A stretch of 64,000 nt of DNA from Polaribacter pacificus (GCF_038024035.1 NZ_CP150664.1:1302001-1366000); one strand, 5' to 3'. Positions 8,784-18,350 are shown, numbered from the stretch's first letter. Program-made: numbers and translations. Notes: a model not told the origin generated them from the letters alone.

Positions 8784-9377
8784 ATGAAAAATATAGCAAG
8801 CATTTTAGTAGTTCTTCTCGCATTCAGTTTTACTGCAGAAGCACAAAGATCAAACAGAGCTAGAATGGGTTCTAACATGAGTCCAGAACAAAGCAGCACA
8901 TTAACTGCAAAAAAAATGGCTTTGCAATTAGATCTTTCTAAAGATCAGATTAACAAAGTTGCAAAACTCTTTGAAGAAAAAGCAAAGCAACGTGCTGAAG
9001 CTGCTCACGAAAGAGCGAAGAAAGTAGCAGACACAAGAATAAAGATTGCAAAAATAAAGAAAGACAGCAAAGACAATGCAGACTTTAAAAAGCGAGTAGT
9101 TGCCGAAGTAAAGGATGGAAAAATGCAAAGAAGAGGTACTGCAAGAGGACGATCTGGAGCTGATTTTAACAGCAAAAACAAGGCTTTAGACGCACAACTT
9201 GACTTTAAAGCTAAAATAAAGAAGATCTTAACGCCTGTACAATATGAAAAGTTTCAAAAATTATCTAAAACCCGTGTAAAGAAGGCTAAAGGTAAAATGA
9301 CAAAAAAAAGAATGGCTAAAGGAAAGTCATCAAAAAATAAAAAGAGCAGCCCAAAAAGAACAAGAAGAGCTCGTTAA
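8784..9377 (+). CDS. Small exported basic protein, Spy/CpxP-like
   Basis: 197 residues with a signal peptide (MKNIASILVVLLAFSFTAEAQ). The middle is helical with MALQLDLSKDQINKVAKLF and later LTPVQYEKFQKL, two motifs that resemble the LTxxQ elements of Spy/CpxP-type periplasmic proteins. The last ~45 residues are almost only Lys, Arg, Ser and Gly, giving an extremely basic tail. Similar small proteins are frequent in Flavobacteria but have no proven role; a periplasmic chaperone or nucleic acid/LPS-binding role is only a guess. Monocistronic, followed by a strong terminator. Confidence 0.6.
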   Translation: MKNIASILVVLLAFSFTAEAQRSNRARMGSNMSPEQSSTLTAKKMALQLDLSKDQINKVAKLFEEKAKQRAEAAHERAKKVADTRIKIAKIKKDSKDNADFKKRVVAEVKDGKMQRRGTARGRSGADFNSKNKALDAQLDFKAKIKKILTPVQYEKFQKLSKTRVKKAKGKMTKKRMAKGKSSKNKKSSPKRTRRAR

Positions 9378-9416
9378 AAAAAAAGTGTAGTATTTATTTG
9401 ATTTATTTTGAACACC

Positions 9417-9454
9417 AAAGCCCAGTAAAGACTTTCTTTATTGGGTTTTACTTT
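9417..9454 (+). terminator. Intrinsic terminator between convergent genes
   Basis: AAAGCCCAGTAAAG (9417-9430) pairs over 14 bp with CTTTATTGGGTTTT (9436-9449, two G-U pairs), then a T-rich tail. It overlaps the end of the opposing carbonic-anhydrase-like gene (stop at 9448-9450). Confidence 0.8.
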
Positions 9455-9978
9455 TGGTCAACACTATCAGTAGCCCAACTAGAATAGGTTAAATAATTAT
9501 CGGCGATTCTATGAATCTCTCCATTAATTAACTCCTCTGAAATATCCTTTACTTTTGTAGCAGGCACTCCAGCATATATACTACCGCTTTTAATATGTGT
9601 ATTTTTGGTTACCACCGCTCCAGCAGCAATAATAGAATTGCTTTCTACCACACAATCGTCCATAATAATACTGCCCATTCCGACTAAAACATTATCATGA
9701 ATAGTACAGCCATGTACTATTGCGTTGTGACCTATAGAAACATTGTTTCCGATAGTTGTTGGTGATTTCTGATAGGTAGCATGAATCACTGCTCCATCTT
9801 GTATATTTACTTTATTTCCTATTTTTATAAAGTGAACATCTCCTCTAAGAACAGCATTATACCAAATACTACAACCTGACCCTAGACTAACTTCTCCAAC
9901 AATAGTTGCGTTTTCGGCAACAAAACAATCCGATGGAATCTGAGGGAAATTTCCTTTGATAGCTTTTATAATACTCAT
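9448..9978 (-). CDS. Gamma-carbonic anhydrase-like hexapeptide-repeat protein
   Basis: 176 residues of left-handed beta-helix hexapeptide repeats (for example TIGNNVSIGHNAIVHGCTI) and a C-terminal helix. The three zinc ligands of gamma-carbonic anhydrases are conserved (His66, His84, His89), and Arg45, Asp47 (RGD) and Gln60/Asp61 are present as in YrdA/PaaY/CamH relatives. It may hydrate CO2 or be a related acyl-CoA-binding protein; the family is often inactive in assays. Last gene of the 13707-9448 operon: its ATG overlaps the stop of the upstream gene by 4 bp. Confidence 0.88.
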   Translation of the reverse strand: MSIIKAIKGNFPQIPSDCFVAENATIVGEVSLGSGCSIWYNAVLRGDVHFIKIGNKVNIQDGAVIHATYQKSPTTIGNNVSIGHNAIVHGCTIHDNVLVGMGSIIMDDCVVESNSIIAAGAVVTKNTHIKSGSIYAGVPATKVKDISEELINGEIHRIADNYLTYSSWATDSVDQK

Positions 9979-10850
9979 TTTAAGACTAGTTTTTGACCGA
10001 TGTATATTTGATTGCTTTTTAATTTATTCTTTTGTTTTATCAAAGCTACGCTAAGACCGTATTTTTTTGCAATTGAATACAAAGTGTCTCCTTTTTTAAC
10101 GGTGTGTAGACTGGCAGAATCGGTGGTAATGACTTCAACTTTCTTCTCTTCAACCTCTACAACTACAGGCTCTTTTTTCCATTTTTTGAGATCCCTTTCT
10201 TTAACCTTATCAAACTCATAGAGCTTGTAGGTCTCAATTAAAGAAATTAACTTCTGCGGATACTTTCTATCAGTAGCATAGCCTGCTTTTTTTAAACCTT
10301 TTGCCCAAGCTTTATAATCATTCCTTTTAATTTTAAACAAAAAGGCATAGCGGTTTCTTGTCGTTAAAAAGTTAGAATGGTCATTAAATGAACTCGACAC
10401 ATATGTATACTTTCTAAAACATTCATCGTCCTCATCATCATCATGAAGTACCTGATCTCCTTCCCAACCGGCATGACATTTAATACCAAAATGATTGTTT
10501 GATTTTCTAGCCAATGTACTTCGACCACTTCCAGATTCTAAAATCCCTTGGGCTAGTGTAATACTTGCAGGGATTTTGTATTCATGCATCTTTATCACTG
10601 CTAAAGAAGCATAGGTTTTAATATAGTCTAAAGTGTACTTATTTAAATTACTGTTCTTTTTCTTAAGATTTTTAACATGTGAAGCCTGATCAACCGAAGG
10701 TAGTTTTTTTAAAGAAACATCTTCTTTTTCTACAATTACTTCAGATTTTGAACTTGATTTTTTTTTCGATTTGACAATCGTTTTTTTCCCTCCGCAACTC
10801 AATAAAAAAAACGAGGTAATAAGCATTAAAAAAAACGATTGTAACTTCAT
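9975..10850 (-). CDS. Lipoprotein glucosaminidase (GH73) with LysM domain
   Basis: 291 residues. Lipoprotein signal with lipobox ending at Cys19 (FFLLSC), a Lys/Ser-rich linker, a GH73 beta-N-acetylglucosaminidase domain (about 75-220) with catalytic Glu105 in ITLAQGILESGSG, and a C-terminal LysM (about 248-291). It should cleave glycan strands of peptidoglycan while held in the envelope by its lipid and LysM anchors. It overlaps both neighbours by 4 bp (ATGA), so translation is coupled in the operon. Confidence 0.93.
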   Translation of the reverse strand: MKLQSFFLMLITSFFLLSCGGKKTIVKSKKKSSSKSEVIVEKEDVSLKKLPSVDQASHVKNLKKKNSNLNKYTLDYIKTYASLAVIKMHEYKIPASITLAQGILESGSGRSTLARKSNNHFGIKCHAGWEGDQVLHDDDEDDECFRKYTYVSSSFNDHSNFLTTRNRYAFLFKIKRNDYKAWAKGLKKAGYATDRKYPQKLISLIETYKLYEFDKVKERDLKKWKKEPVVVEVEEKKVEVITTDSASLHTVKKGDTLYSIAKKYGLSVALIKQKNKLKSNQIYIGQKLVLK

Positions 10851-11785
10851 AAAACTTGAATAATTTCTTGTTGTTTCTTTGCTAATATTTTATTGTAGCC
10901 TTCAATCCCTTGAAGTCCACCTGTATGAATTAACAATACTTTACTGCCTGTTTTCAACTCTTGGTTTTGGATCATCTGTACCAAACCATAAAACATTTTC
11001 CCTGTATAAATTGGGTCCAGTTGAATTCCTGTTTCCTTTAAAAACTGGTTCATAAAAGCAATTAATATTGGATCACTTTTAGCATAGCCTCCAAAATGAT
11101 AGGCGGTTTGCAGGCACCAATTTGTTGTTTTTGAAGTTAATTTTAAAATCTCTTCTTTTAAAAAACTTCCTTTTAAGGCAGGAAAACCAATAACTTGTTG
11201 ATGTGCTGCTACTGTGTTAATTAAACCAGCTATAGTACCACCAGTACCAACAGCTACACAAATATAATCGAATTTTTTATCTTCGTTTGTTAAAATTTCT
11301 TCACAGCCTTTTACTGCCAACATACTTGTACCTCCTTCTGGAATCAAATAGAAGTTTCCGTATCGTTTTTTTAGCTCGTTTAAAAATTGAGGATCTTCTT
11401 TTGTTCTGTAGGTTTCTCTATCAACAAAGTAAAATTGCATTCCATTATTCCTTGCCTCTCTTAACGTTGCATTAGTAGAAAAAGTATTTTCTAAATCCTT
11501 CGCTAATTCATCGCCTCTAATTACACCAATGGTTTTAAAACCCAATTGCTTTCCCGCAGCTGCTGTTGCGGCTATATGATTAGAGTAAGCGCCTCCAAAA
11601 CTCAGCAAAGTTGTATGATCTTGTTGTTCTGCCTCTAGAAGTGAATACTTTAATTTCCTGAATTTATTTCCAGATACCATTGGATGTAATTGATCTTCTC
11701 GCTTTACATACAGCTCAATAGAACTATCTTTTAAAAAAGAGAGTGTAATGGGTTGATTATGAATGCGCTTTTCATCAATAAACAT
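10847..11785 (-). CDS. PLP-dependent ACC deaminase / D-cysteine desulfhydrase family enzyme
   Basis: 312 residues. The PLP lysine lies in SGNKFRKLKYSL (about residues 38-49), the phosphate-binding loop is GTGGTIAGLI (about 181-190), and SFGGAYSNHIAATAAAG binds substrate. These features define the ACC deaminase/D-cysteine desulfhydrase family, which opens the cyclopropane ring of ACC or releases H2S from D-cysteine. Sequence alone does not separate the two; outside plant-associated bacteria D-cysteine desulfhydrase is more likely. Second gene of its operon, 8 bp after the ABC-F gene. Confidence 0.85.
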   Translation of the reverse strand: MFIDEKRIHNQPITLSFLKDSSIELYVKREDQLHPMVSGNKFRKLKYSLLEAEQQDHTTLLSFGGAYSNHIAATAAAGKQLGFKTIGVIRGDELAKDLENTFSTNATLREARNNGMQFYFVDRETYRTKEDPQFLNELKKRYGNFYLIPEGGTSMLAVKGCEEILTNEDKKFDYICVAVGTGGTIAGLINTVAAHQQVIGFPALKGSFLKEEILKLTSKTTNWCLQTAYHFGGYAKSDPILIAFMNQFLKETGIQLDPIYTGKMFYGLVQMIQNQELKTGSKVLLIHTGGLQGIEGYNKILAKKQQEIIQVL

Positions 11786-11793
11786 ATCACAAT

Positions 11794-13707
11794 TTAAGAA
11801 ATATCATCAATTTTGGCAGCAATAGACTCCCAATCCTCCATTAGCGTCTCAAGTTTTGCTTTTTTAGCTTTATACTGTTCAAAGAAATTAGGCTTAGAAG
11901 CCGTTCCTTCATAGTCTTGTGCCAACGCCAAATCTTGGGTTTCAATTTCTGATTCTAATTTAGAAATTGAAGCTTCTACTTTAGATAATTGATTGCGTAA
12001 TTTTTTGATTTCTTTTTCCTCTTCTTTATTGGCTTGCTTCTTAGGGGTTTCTTTCTTGTCAACTTTAACTACCGTTCTTTTTTCAGCCTCTCTAAGGTTC
12101 TCCATTTTGTGCTGTTCTAAGAAATAATCAATATCGCCCAAGTATTCTTTAATTTCTTTGTCTTTAAAGCCGTAAACCGTATTGGTTAATCCTTGTAGAA
12201 AATCTCTATCGTGAGATACCAGGATAAGGGTTCCTTTAAAATTAAGCAGGGCTTGTTTTAAAACATTTTTTGAAGCAATATCCAAGTGGTTTGTTGGCTC
12301 ATCCATGATTAAAACATTAAAAGGAGACAACAACAATTTACACAAGGCCAATCGGTTTCGCTCTCCTCCTGACAAGACTTTAGCCTTTTTATCAACGGCA
12401 TCACCTCCAAACAAGAAAGACCCCAACATGTCTCTAACACGAGCGCGATTACTATCGGTTGCGGCATCTTCCATGATCTGTAAAACTGTTTGCTCAGGTG
12501 GTAAATGCTCAGATTGATTTTGAGCAAAATAACCGATTTGTACATTATGCCCAAGTTTTAAATGCCCCTTAAAAGGAATGTCTCCAACAAGCATTTTTGC
12601 CAAGGTTGATTTTCCTTGACCATTCTGACCTACAAATGCAATGCGGCTATTTCTTTCTATCAATAAATTTACATTATCAAGAACTAGTTTATCACCATAA
12701 CTCTTACTCATCTCTTCTGCCTCAACGATAATTTTACCAGGCTCTTTAGATACTGCAAATCGGATGTTCATGGTTGCATTATCGTCTTGATCTACTTCTA
12801 TACGCTCTACTTTATCCAACTGCTTCATCAGCGATTGTGCCATAGAGGCCTTACTAGCCTTTGCTTTAAACTTATCAATAAGTTGTTGCTTTTGCTTAAT
12901 CTCTTTATCTTGATTTTTCTGAGCTTGCAACTGTTTTTCTTTGATTTCACCGCGCAACAATAAAAACTCTGAATAGGGCTTTTTATAATCGTAAATCTGA
13001 CCCAATGAAATCTCTATGGTTCGGTTGGTCACATTGTCTAAAAACATTTTATCGTGAGAAACCAAGACAATAGCACCTGAGTAGCCTTTTAAAAAGTTTT
13101 CCAACCAAATTATTGACTCTATATCAAGGTGGTTAGTAGGCTCATCCAACAATAAGATATCATTGTTTTGTAAAAGCAATTTTGCCAACTCGATACGCAT
13201 ACGCCAACCCCCAGAAAAAGTATCTGTTAGTTTGTCAAAGTCTTCTCTTTGAAAACCAAGACCTTGAAGTATTTTCTCGGTGTCTCCTTGATAGTTATAT
13301 CCACCTAAAAGCTCATAACGCTCTGTTAGCTCTGTTAAATCTACAATTAGTTGATGATAACTTTCACTTTCATAATCGGTACGAGTAGTTAACTGTTCAT
13401 TTATTTTCTCTAAAGAAAGCTCTATGGCTTTGATTTCTTCAAATGCCTGATAAGCTTCTTCTAAAATAGTTCTTCCTTCTACAAAATCAATATCTTGTCT
13501 TAAAAAACCCAGACGAATATCTTTGTCAAATGCCATGGTACCCCCACTGGTTTCAATATCCTTAGACAGGACTTTCAACAAGGTAGATTTTCCTGCTCCA
13601 TTTTTTCCAATCAGTCCAATTCTGTCTCCCTTATTAAGTTTAAAAGTGATTCCTGAGAATAAATCAGTCCCCATAAAAGTGACTGATAAATTATGTACAT
13701 TTAACAT
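11794..13707 (-). CDS. ABC-F family ATPase (Uup/EttA type)
   Basis: 637 residues with two ABC ATPase domains and no membrane helices. Walker A motifs GKNGAGKST (about 34-42) and GQNGQGKST (about 360-368), signature motifs FSGGWRMRIELAKLL and LSGGERNRLALCKLL, and Walker B LLLDEPTNHLD and LIMDEPTNHLD are seen. A P-site tRNA-interaction linker lies between the domains, and a Lys/Glu-rich coiled coil ends the protein (about 555-635). ABC-F proteins act on ribosomes; the C-terminal coiled coil is Uup-like. First gene of a four-gene operon with a promoter just upstream. Confidence 0.93.
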   Translation of the reverse strand: MLNVHNLSVTFMGTDLFSGITFKLNKGDRIGLIGKNGAGKSTLLKVLSKDIETSGGTMAFDKDIRLGFLRQDIDFVEGRTILEEAYQAFEEIKAIELSLEKINEQLTTRTDYESESYHQLIVDLTELTERYELLGGYNYQGDTEKILQGLGFQREDFDKLTDTFSGGWRMRIELAKLLLQNNDILLLDEPTNHLDIESIIWLENFLKGYSGAIVLVSHDKMFLDNVTNRTIEISLGQIYDYKKPYSEFLLLRGEIKEKQLQAQKNQDKEIKQKQQLIDKFKAKASKASMAQSLMKQLDKVERIEVDQDDNATMNIRFAVSKEPGKIIVEAEEMSKSYGDKLVLDNVNLLIERNSRIAFVGQNGQGKSTLAKMLVGDIPFKGHLKLGHNVQIGYFAQNQSEHLPPEQTVLQIMEDAATDSNRARVRDMLGSFLFGGDAVDKKAKVLSGGERNRLALCKLLLSPFNVLIMDEPTNHLDIASKNVLKQALLNFKGTLILVSHDRDFLQGLTNTVYGFKDKEIKEYLGDIDYFLEQHKMENLREAEKRTVVKVDKKETPKKQANKEEEKEIKKLRNQLSKVEASISKLESEIETQDLALAQDYEGTASKPNFFEQYKAKKAKLETLMEDWESIAAKIDDIS

Positions 13708-13717
13708 GAAATTTTTG

Positions 13718-13740
13718 TATTTTTGATGTGTGCAAAGCTA
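13718..13740. promoter_or_regulatory. Back-to-back divergent promoters (ABC-F operon and DUF983 gene)
   Basis: Plus-strand TATTTTTG (13718-13725) and minus-strand TAGCTTTG (13740-13733) both fit TAnnTTTG and sit 7 bp apart. Expected starts are near 13731 (plus) and 13727 (minus), so polymerases firing left and right would compete for the same DNA. Confidence 0.55.
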
Positions 13741-13760
13741 GGCAAAAAATTACACTCATC

Positions 13761-14150
13761 ATGTTTAAAAAAGGGACAAAACTTTACAGTATTATTAACA
13801 ACAAATGCCCAAGATGTCAAGAGGGCGATTTCTTTAAACACAAACTAAGTTACGCTCCTACCAAAGTAACCGAACTCCATACACATTGTCCTAATTGCCA
13901 ATTAAAATACATGATTGAACCTTCTTTTTATTACGGAGCCATGTATGTAAATTACGGAATCACAGTGGGTTTATCTATCGCTGCATTTTTAGCAAGCACC
14001 TTATTTTTTGGCGCAAGTTTATTAGAGTCTTTTGCTGCTATCTTTATAGTCTTATTAATTATGATGCCAATCAATCTAAGATTGTCAAGAATATTATGGA
14101 TTAATATGTTTGTGAGTTATGACCCTAAAGCGGCCAAAGATCAACACTAA
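13761..14150 (+). CDS. DUF983 family zinc-ribbon membrane protein
   Basis: 129 residues from the ATG at 13761; the upstream frame runs through the promoter. An N-terminal zinc ribbon is made of CPRCQEGD (Cys17/Cys20) and CPNCQLKY some 25 residues later, followed by the family motif IEPSFYYGAMYVNY and two membrane helices. The function of DUF983 is unknown. Its stop overlaps the stop of the convergent oxidoreductase gene by 4 bp (14147-14150). Confidence 0.82.
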   Translation: MFKKGTKLYSIINNKCPRCQEGDFFKHKLSYAPTKVTELHTHCPNCQLKYMIEPSFYYGAMYVNYGITVGLSIAAFLASTLFFGASLLESFAAIFIVLLIMMPINLRLSRILWINMFVSYDPKAAKDQH

Positions 14151-15187
14151 TCAAATCTTTTGATATCGACTTCTGGATCAAGGTTCTCTCCATTTTCTAA
14201 GTGCTCAAAGAGGTTTTTAGCCAATACTGGAGCAATCATAACGCCACGAGTTCCCAAACCATTTAAAACAGCTAATTGCTGAAATTCTGGATGCTTTCCG
14301 ACCAAAGGTCTTCTATCTTTAACCGTGGGTCTTATCCCTGCTGATTGACTTACAATTGTATAGGGCACCTGTAAAACTTTCTTTAATTTATCCACCAGTT
14401 CTATCTTCCCTTCCAGAGTAGGATCTGAGGTTTTATCTTTCCAGTTAAAGGTCGCTCCAACTTTAAAATAATGCCCTCCTAAAGGCAGCACAAACAGTGT
14501 TGATTTCAATAAAAAATCAATGGCAAGTTCTGGTGCGTAAATGGTAATTAGCTCACCTTTAGCTTCTTTAATGGGTAGTTCTTTAAAAAATGGATTTTGA
14601 AGCACGCCAAAACCTTCACAAAAAACGATACGATTGGCTTCAATGTCTTCATAAGAAAGCCCTTTATCTAGTATTTTGACTGACTGATAATTAAACTTCT
14701 CAAAAAATATTTTTGATTCTTTATCAAGGTAATCACGATAGGTCTGAACCAATTTTTCAGTATCAATTCTACCAGAACCTTGTAATTGGCCAAAGCCAAA
14801 ATCGGCAAGAACGCCATTGTACTTTTGGTGAGAAATGTTTGGGTCCATATACTCAGAAAGCATAGGTTTATCTGCTGCCATAAACCAATTATTTTGGTCC
14901 TCTATGCTTTTAAATACCTTTTTAGTAACAAATTTTGTGTCAAACTTTTGATGAAACTTTTGCTCTAAAGAGCTATAGAAAGGTAGGGCAACTTCCAACT
15001 GTTCTTTGGCGTTCCAAACAGGTGTAAAACGTTTTAAAATAACAGGATTGTATACACCTCCCGCAACCAACGAAGAGGTTTGAGAAGCGTCCTCAAAAAC
15101 CACAAATGATTTTTTAGCAGCGATCAATTGTTCAACAAAAGCAAGTCCTGCTAGGCCTAAACCTACGATGATATAATCTACCTTCAT
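14147..15187 (-). CDS. FAD-dependent amino-acid oxidase-like protein
   Basis: 346 residues. The N-terminal Rossmann motif DYIIVGLGLAGLAFVEQL binds FAD; the remainder matches the DAO/glycine oxidase fold, ending in the conserved RPTVKDRRPLVG and GLGTRGVMIAP segments that contact FAD. It would oxidise an amine or amino acid; the substrate is not known. It lies 18 bp after gldN and in the same direction, so it is probably co-transcribed with the gliding motor genes, but no gliding role follows from the sequence. Confidence 0.82.
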   Translation of the reverse strand: MKVDYIIVGLGLAGLAFVEQLIAAKKSFVVFEDASQTSSLVAGGVYNPVILKRFTPVWNAKEQLEVALPFYSSLEQKFHQKFDTKFVTKKVFKSIEDQNNWFMAADKPMLSEYMDPNISHQKYNGVLADFGFGQLQGSGRIDTEKLVQTYRDYLDKESKIFFEKFNYQSVKILDKGLSYEDIEANRIVFCEGFGVLQNPFFKELPIKEAKGELITIYAPELAIDFLLKSTLFVLPLGGHYFKVGATFNWKDKTSDPTLEGKIELVDKLKKVLQVPYTIVSQSAGIRPTVKDRRPLVGKHPEFQQLAVLNGLGTRGVMIAPVLAKNLFEHLENGENLDPEVDIKRFD

Positions 15188-15205
15188 TAAAACGCGCTGC
15201 GAACT

Positions 15206-16180
15206 TTAGTTCTTTTTCTTCTTTGACTCTTCTTTTTTTGTATTCTCTTTATTTTTTTTATACGCTTGGTTAATCGCTAAAATTTCTCTCAAGGTTAACT
15301 TAGCTGTACTTACTGGTTTATTGGGGTCATAATCCTCTGGAGTAGCATCATCCTTTTTTTTCTTAAACCAAAATACATTTTCTTTTTTCTTGTAGATACT
15401 ATCAGTCTTAGTCACGTTCTTTTTTAACTGAAAAGTATTTAAGTCACGAGAAATAAACACAGAATTGTTATTGTTTATACTGTTTTCATCGATCTCAGTA
15501 GCTATGTATTCTCGGTTAGACAAATAATATTCTAAAGGCAAGGTTTTAAGACTGTTCTTACTATCATATACGGATATTTTAGAAAATTGCTCTTGCAAAG
15601 CCGGATAGTACATCCAAAACAACTCATAAATATTATCATCATCTATATTCTGAACACCAAGAGTTTGGATATCTGGCCCCATAGGAGCTATCCCTACTAT
15701 TATAAAACGCGTTGTAGACTCTATCTTATCAAAATACCAAATTCCTTTTACCAAATAGCCATAAACATCATCTGCTTTCACTTCAAATACATCCGTGTAT
15801 TCTCCTTTTTTACGAATGTTAGTCAATTTTGATTTTACCTCTTCTACCTTCATTTTTTCTTTAAAATCAGCAGTAAAAAATACATCGGCATTTGGGTTTG
15901 TATAAATTTGATTCTTTAAAAAATCAAACAAAGGCTCTAGCTGTGTTTTCCCTTTAGCAGGGTCCACAACTCCAAGAAGACTTTTATTTTCTGGATTAGA
16001 TAGGTCTATGTATTCCCAAACAATTTTAGACCACAAAAAACGATCTTCATCCAAAAGATCAGAAAGCTCATAGTTTGACTTTCCAAAAGTGTTTGAATTT
16101 GCTTTTGTTTGTGATTGCACGTAAGTGTTTCCCATTAGAAACAGCAAGGTGTATATCATTAATTTTTGTTGTAATTTCAT
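15206..16180 (-). CDS. gldN: Gliding motility / type IX secretion protein GldN
   Basis: 324 residues with a signal peptide (ends YVQSQ). GldN (PorN) is a periplasmic T9SS component that works with the GldK ring under the outer membrane. Family traits visible: a conserved opening YELSDLLDEDRFLWSKIVWEYIDL-type region (about 37-60), PNADVFFTADFKEKM, and a Lys-rich tail. The gene follows gldM by 4 bp and completes the canonical gldKLMN order, which is the main support for the name. Confidence 0.95.
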   Translation of the reverse strand: MKLQQKLMIYTLLFLMGNTYVQSQTKANSNTFGKSNYELSDLLDEDRFLWSKIVWEYIDLSNPENKSLLGVVDPAKGKTQLEPLFDFLKNQIYTNPNADVFFTADFKEKMKVEEVKSKLTNIRKKGEYTDVFEVKADDVYGYLVKGIWYFDKIESTTRFIIVGIAPMGPDIQTLGVQNIDDDNIYELFWMYYPALQEQFSKISVYDSKNSLKTLPLEYYLSNREYIATEIDENSINNNNSVFISRDLNTFQLKKNVTKTDSIYKKKENVFWFKKKKDDATPEDYDPNKPVSTAKLTLREILAINQAYKKNKENTKKEESKKKKN

Positions 16181-16184
16181 AGTT

Positions 16185-17723
16185 TTAATTTATAATTTCT
16201 ACACTTATTGGTGAAACTTTTTTTAACTGATATGATGACTTTCCTAGTATTTTTGCTTTGACTTCAAAGATATTAATGATGTCACCTTTTTTTGCTCTTC
16301 GAATCAAACTTTTAGATCGCTCATCCATAACGTTTCCAGAAACAAATATGGCTAACTGGCCTGGGACTTTTAATTTAAAACCCGTTACTTCTAGATTTAA
16401 ATCAAAGACAAAATCTGGCAAACCAGCATCAATTCTAAGACCTAAAACACTCGATTTTGGCAAACTAATCACGCCACTTTCTCCACGAATCATAGTGGTA
16501 GCTTCTGGCACATCTTTTACTCTAAATATTTTTTTTGAGCTAACCTTTTTTCCAGATGACAAGACTGCAGAAACATTTACAGAAAGTTCTTTTTCTGCAC
16601 CTGGACTAATGATATACTTACCAGTACCTACTTTTTTCAACCCCGTAGAAAACACTAAAATATCCTTATCAGCAACTCCGGGTAATGAGACAGAAATTGG
16701 ATTCTCCAAACCTCTATAAACCACATTCATTTTATCAGCAGAGATAACTGCCTCCGTAGGTTGTGTAATCACAGAGTACACACTACTAAATGAGACATCT
16801 GTCGGAACTCCATCTTGAACAAATGAAATCACACCGTTAATATCATGGTTTCCAACGTTCCCAGCTGGCATATCTATAATAACTTGTCCGTCCTTTACAT
16901 TTTTAGTAATATCAACATCATTTAATAAAACCTTATCAGGTAAAAGCGTAGCATCATATCTACCCAACACGATTTGCCCCGTAACATTTTCTCCAGAAAA
17001 ATAGGCTGATTTATCAAGACGCACGATTCCTTTATAATTTTTTAAAGAAACTTCATTGTCTAGCTTTCTACCTAAAAGCGCATTTAAAATATCGCTTTCT
17101 GTATTCTTTATTTTTGTTTGCAACTGTGTGATGTTAGTGATCGATGCAATCAAAGGAAAACCTCGATAGTGATATACCAACCATTTGATGGTTTTGTTTT
17201 CAGAATTTACCTGATCTGCTGCACTAAATCTTTTTTCAATGACAGTTGCTAGACCTGAGTATTCTTGCCCTAACGCTGTTGTTAAACTCAATTGAAAATC
17301 GTTCATTTTATCAATAAACTCTTGTCCTTTTTTACTATAACCTTCGCCTCTAAAAAAATAATCATCTAAAAAATTGGATGAGTTCATCAACTCATAATTA
17401 GTTGAATCTTTTACCGATAAAAATAAAGTCTTTTTTAAATCAGCTAAATACCCATAGTAGTCTGCAGATATTTCTTTTACCTTATTTAACTTTATTTGTA
17501 GTGGTCTATATTTTTCATATTGATCAGAAACTTTGCTATCTAAATTAGCATATAAGCTTTTGTTTTTAAGCGAAGTAGCGTTGTTATAAGCTTCTAGGTC
17601 ATCTTTTAAGAACCCAAATGCCGAAAGCACCTCTGGACTTAGGTTTATAGCAAGCATCGCTATAAACACTAAATACATTAGGTTTATCATTCGCTGTCTT
17701 ACTGATGTTTTTTGGTGGGACAT
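16185..17723 (-). CDS. gldM: Gliding motility / type IX secretion motor protein GldM
   Basis: 512 residues. A single N-terminal membrane helix (MINLMYLVFIAMLAINLSPE, about 12-31) anchors a long periplasmic part made of stacked domains D1-D4 ending in KVSPISVEIIN. GldM (PorM) crosses the periplasm and passes energy from the GldL proton channel to the outer-membrane secretion and gliding machinery. Starts 9 bp after gldL. Length and N-terminal RQRMINLMYLVF match the family. Confidence 0.96.
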   Translation of the reverse strand: MSHQKTSVRQRMINLMYLVFIAMLAINLSPEVLSAFGFLKDDLEAYNNATSLKNKSLYANLDSKVSDQYEKYRPLQIKLNKVKEISADYYGYLADLKKTLFLSVKDSTNYELMNSSNFLDDYFFRGEGYSKKGQEFIDKMNDFQLSLTTALGQEYSGLATVIEKRFSAADQVNSENKTIKWLVYHYRGFPLIASITNITQLQTKIKNTESDILNALLGRKLDNEVSLKNYKGIVRLDKSAYFSGENVTGQIVLGRYDATLLPDKVLLNDVDITKNVKDGQVIIDMPAGNVGNHDINGVISFVQDGVPTDVSFSSVYSVITQPTEAVISADKMNVVYRGLENPISVSLPGVADKDILVFSTGLKKVGTGKYIISPGAEKELSVNVSAVLSSGKKVSSKKIFRVKDVPEATTMIRGESGVISLPKSSVLGLRIDAGLPDFVFDLNLEVTGFKLKVPGQLAIFVSGNVMDERSKSLIRRAKKGDIINIFEVKAKILGKSSYQLKKVSPISVEIIN

Positions 17724-17732
17724 AGTCGCTTA

Positions 17733-18350
17733 TTATTTTTTTTCCATCGCTAACAACATTCCTTGATACACTTGATTCAAGGCTTTTAAATTGCTGTTTA
17801 ATGCGCTTAATTGCTCTTGTACATCTTTTGATTTCTCTACGATGTCTGCATTGATATTTGCATTGTCCGATGATGCTTTTAGGTGTTTTTCAGTCTCGTT
17901 GTTTAACGCACTAAAATGAGAAACAGCTGCGGTCATCTGATCGTTGTATTGCTTAATAATAGTATTAATTTGAACAGAATCAGACAGTGCTTCTGAAGCA
18001 TTGTTTAAGTTTTTAAAATTAGCTGATAACTTTTCTAAAATATCTGCATTTAATGCCACATCTAAAGAGCTTCCTCCTGCTGTTTTATTAGAAATACCCC
18101 CTACAGTTTCTTCTTCTGTTTCTGCTTGAACTCCTAAAGCTACTGAGTCATCATTCTTTTCAAAAGCAGACAAGGTAAAAACCAACGCTTCTGCAATCAA
18201 ACCTACTGTTAACATAAGGCCCCCATTTAATGGACCAATAACAATATGCTCAATTTTAAATAAGGCCCCTAAAATAACGACAGCCGCTCCAATATTGTAA
18301 ATTTTATCAATATTTCGTCGAATAAAATTCATGATTTTTTTTCCAAACAT
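17733..18350 (-). CDS. gldL: Gliding motility / type IX secretion motor protein GldL
   Basis: 205 residues. Two membrane helices (about 18-31 and 44-60) are joined by a short loop with GPLNGG, followed by a cytoplasmic coiled-coil region. The charged residues Lys32 (LFKIEH) and Glu54 (LIAEALVF) sit where the proton-pathway Lys and Glu of GldL are known. GldL and GldM form the proton-driven rotary motor of gliding and T9SS. A second in-frame ATG (residue 7) is a possible alternative start. Separated from gldK by 4 bp. Confidence 0.96.
   Translation of the reverse strand: MFGKKIMNFIRRNIDKIYNIGAAVVILGALFKIEHIVIGPLNGGLMLTVGLIAEALVFTLSAFEKNDDSVALGVQAETEEETVGGISNKTAGGSSLDVALNADILEKLSANFKNLNNASEALSDSVQINTIIKQYNDQMTAAVSHFSALNNETEKHLKASSDNANINADIVEKSKDVQEQLSALNSNLKALNQVYQGMLLAMEKK

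Noticed and set aside
16258..16719. 153-codon frame opposite gldM
   Set aside because: It lies fully inside gldM on the other strand, has no promoter or recognisable protein pattern, and gldM is certain.
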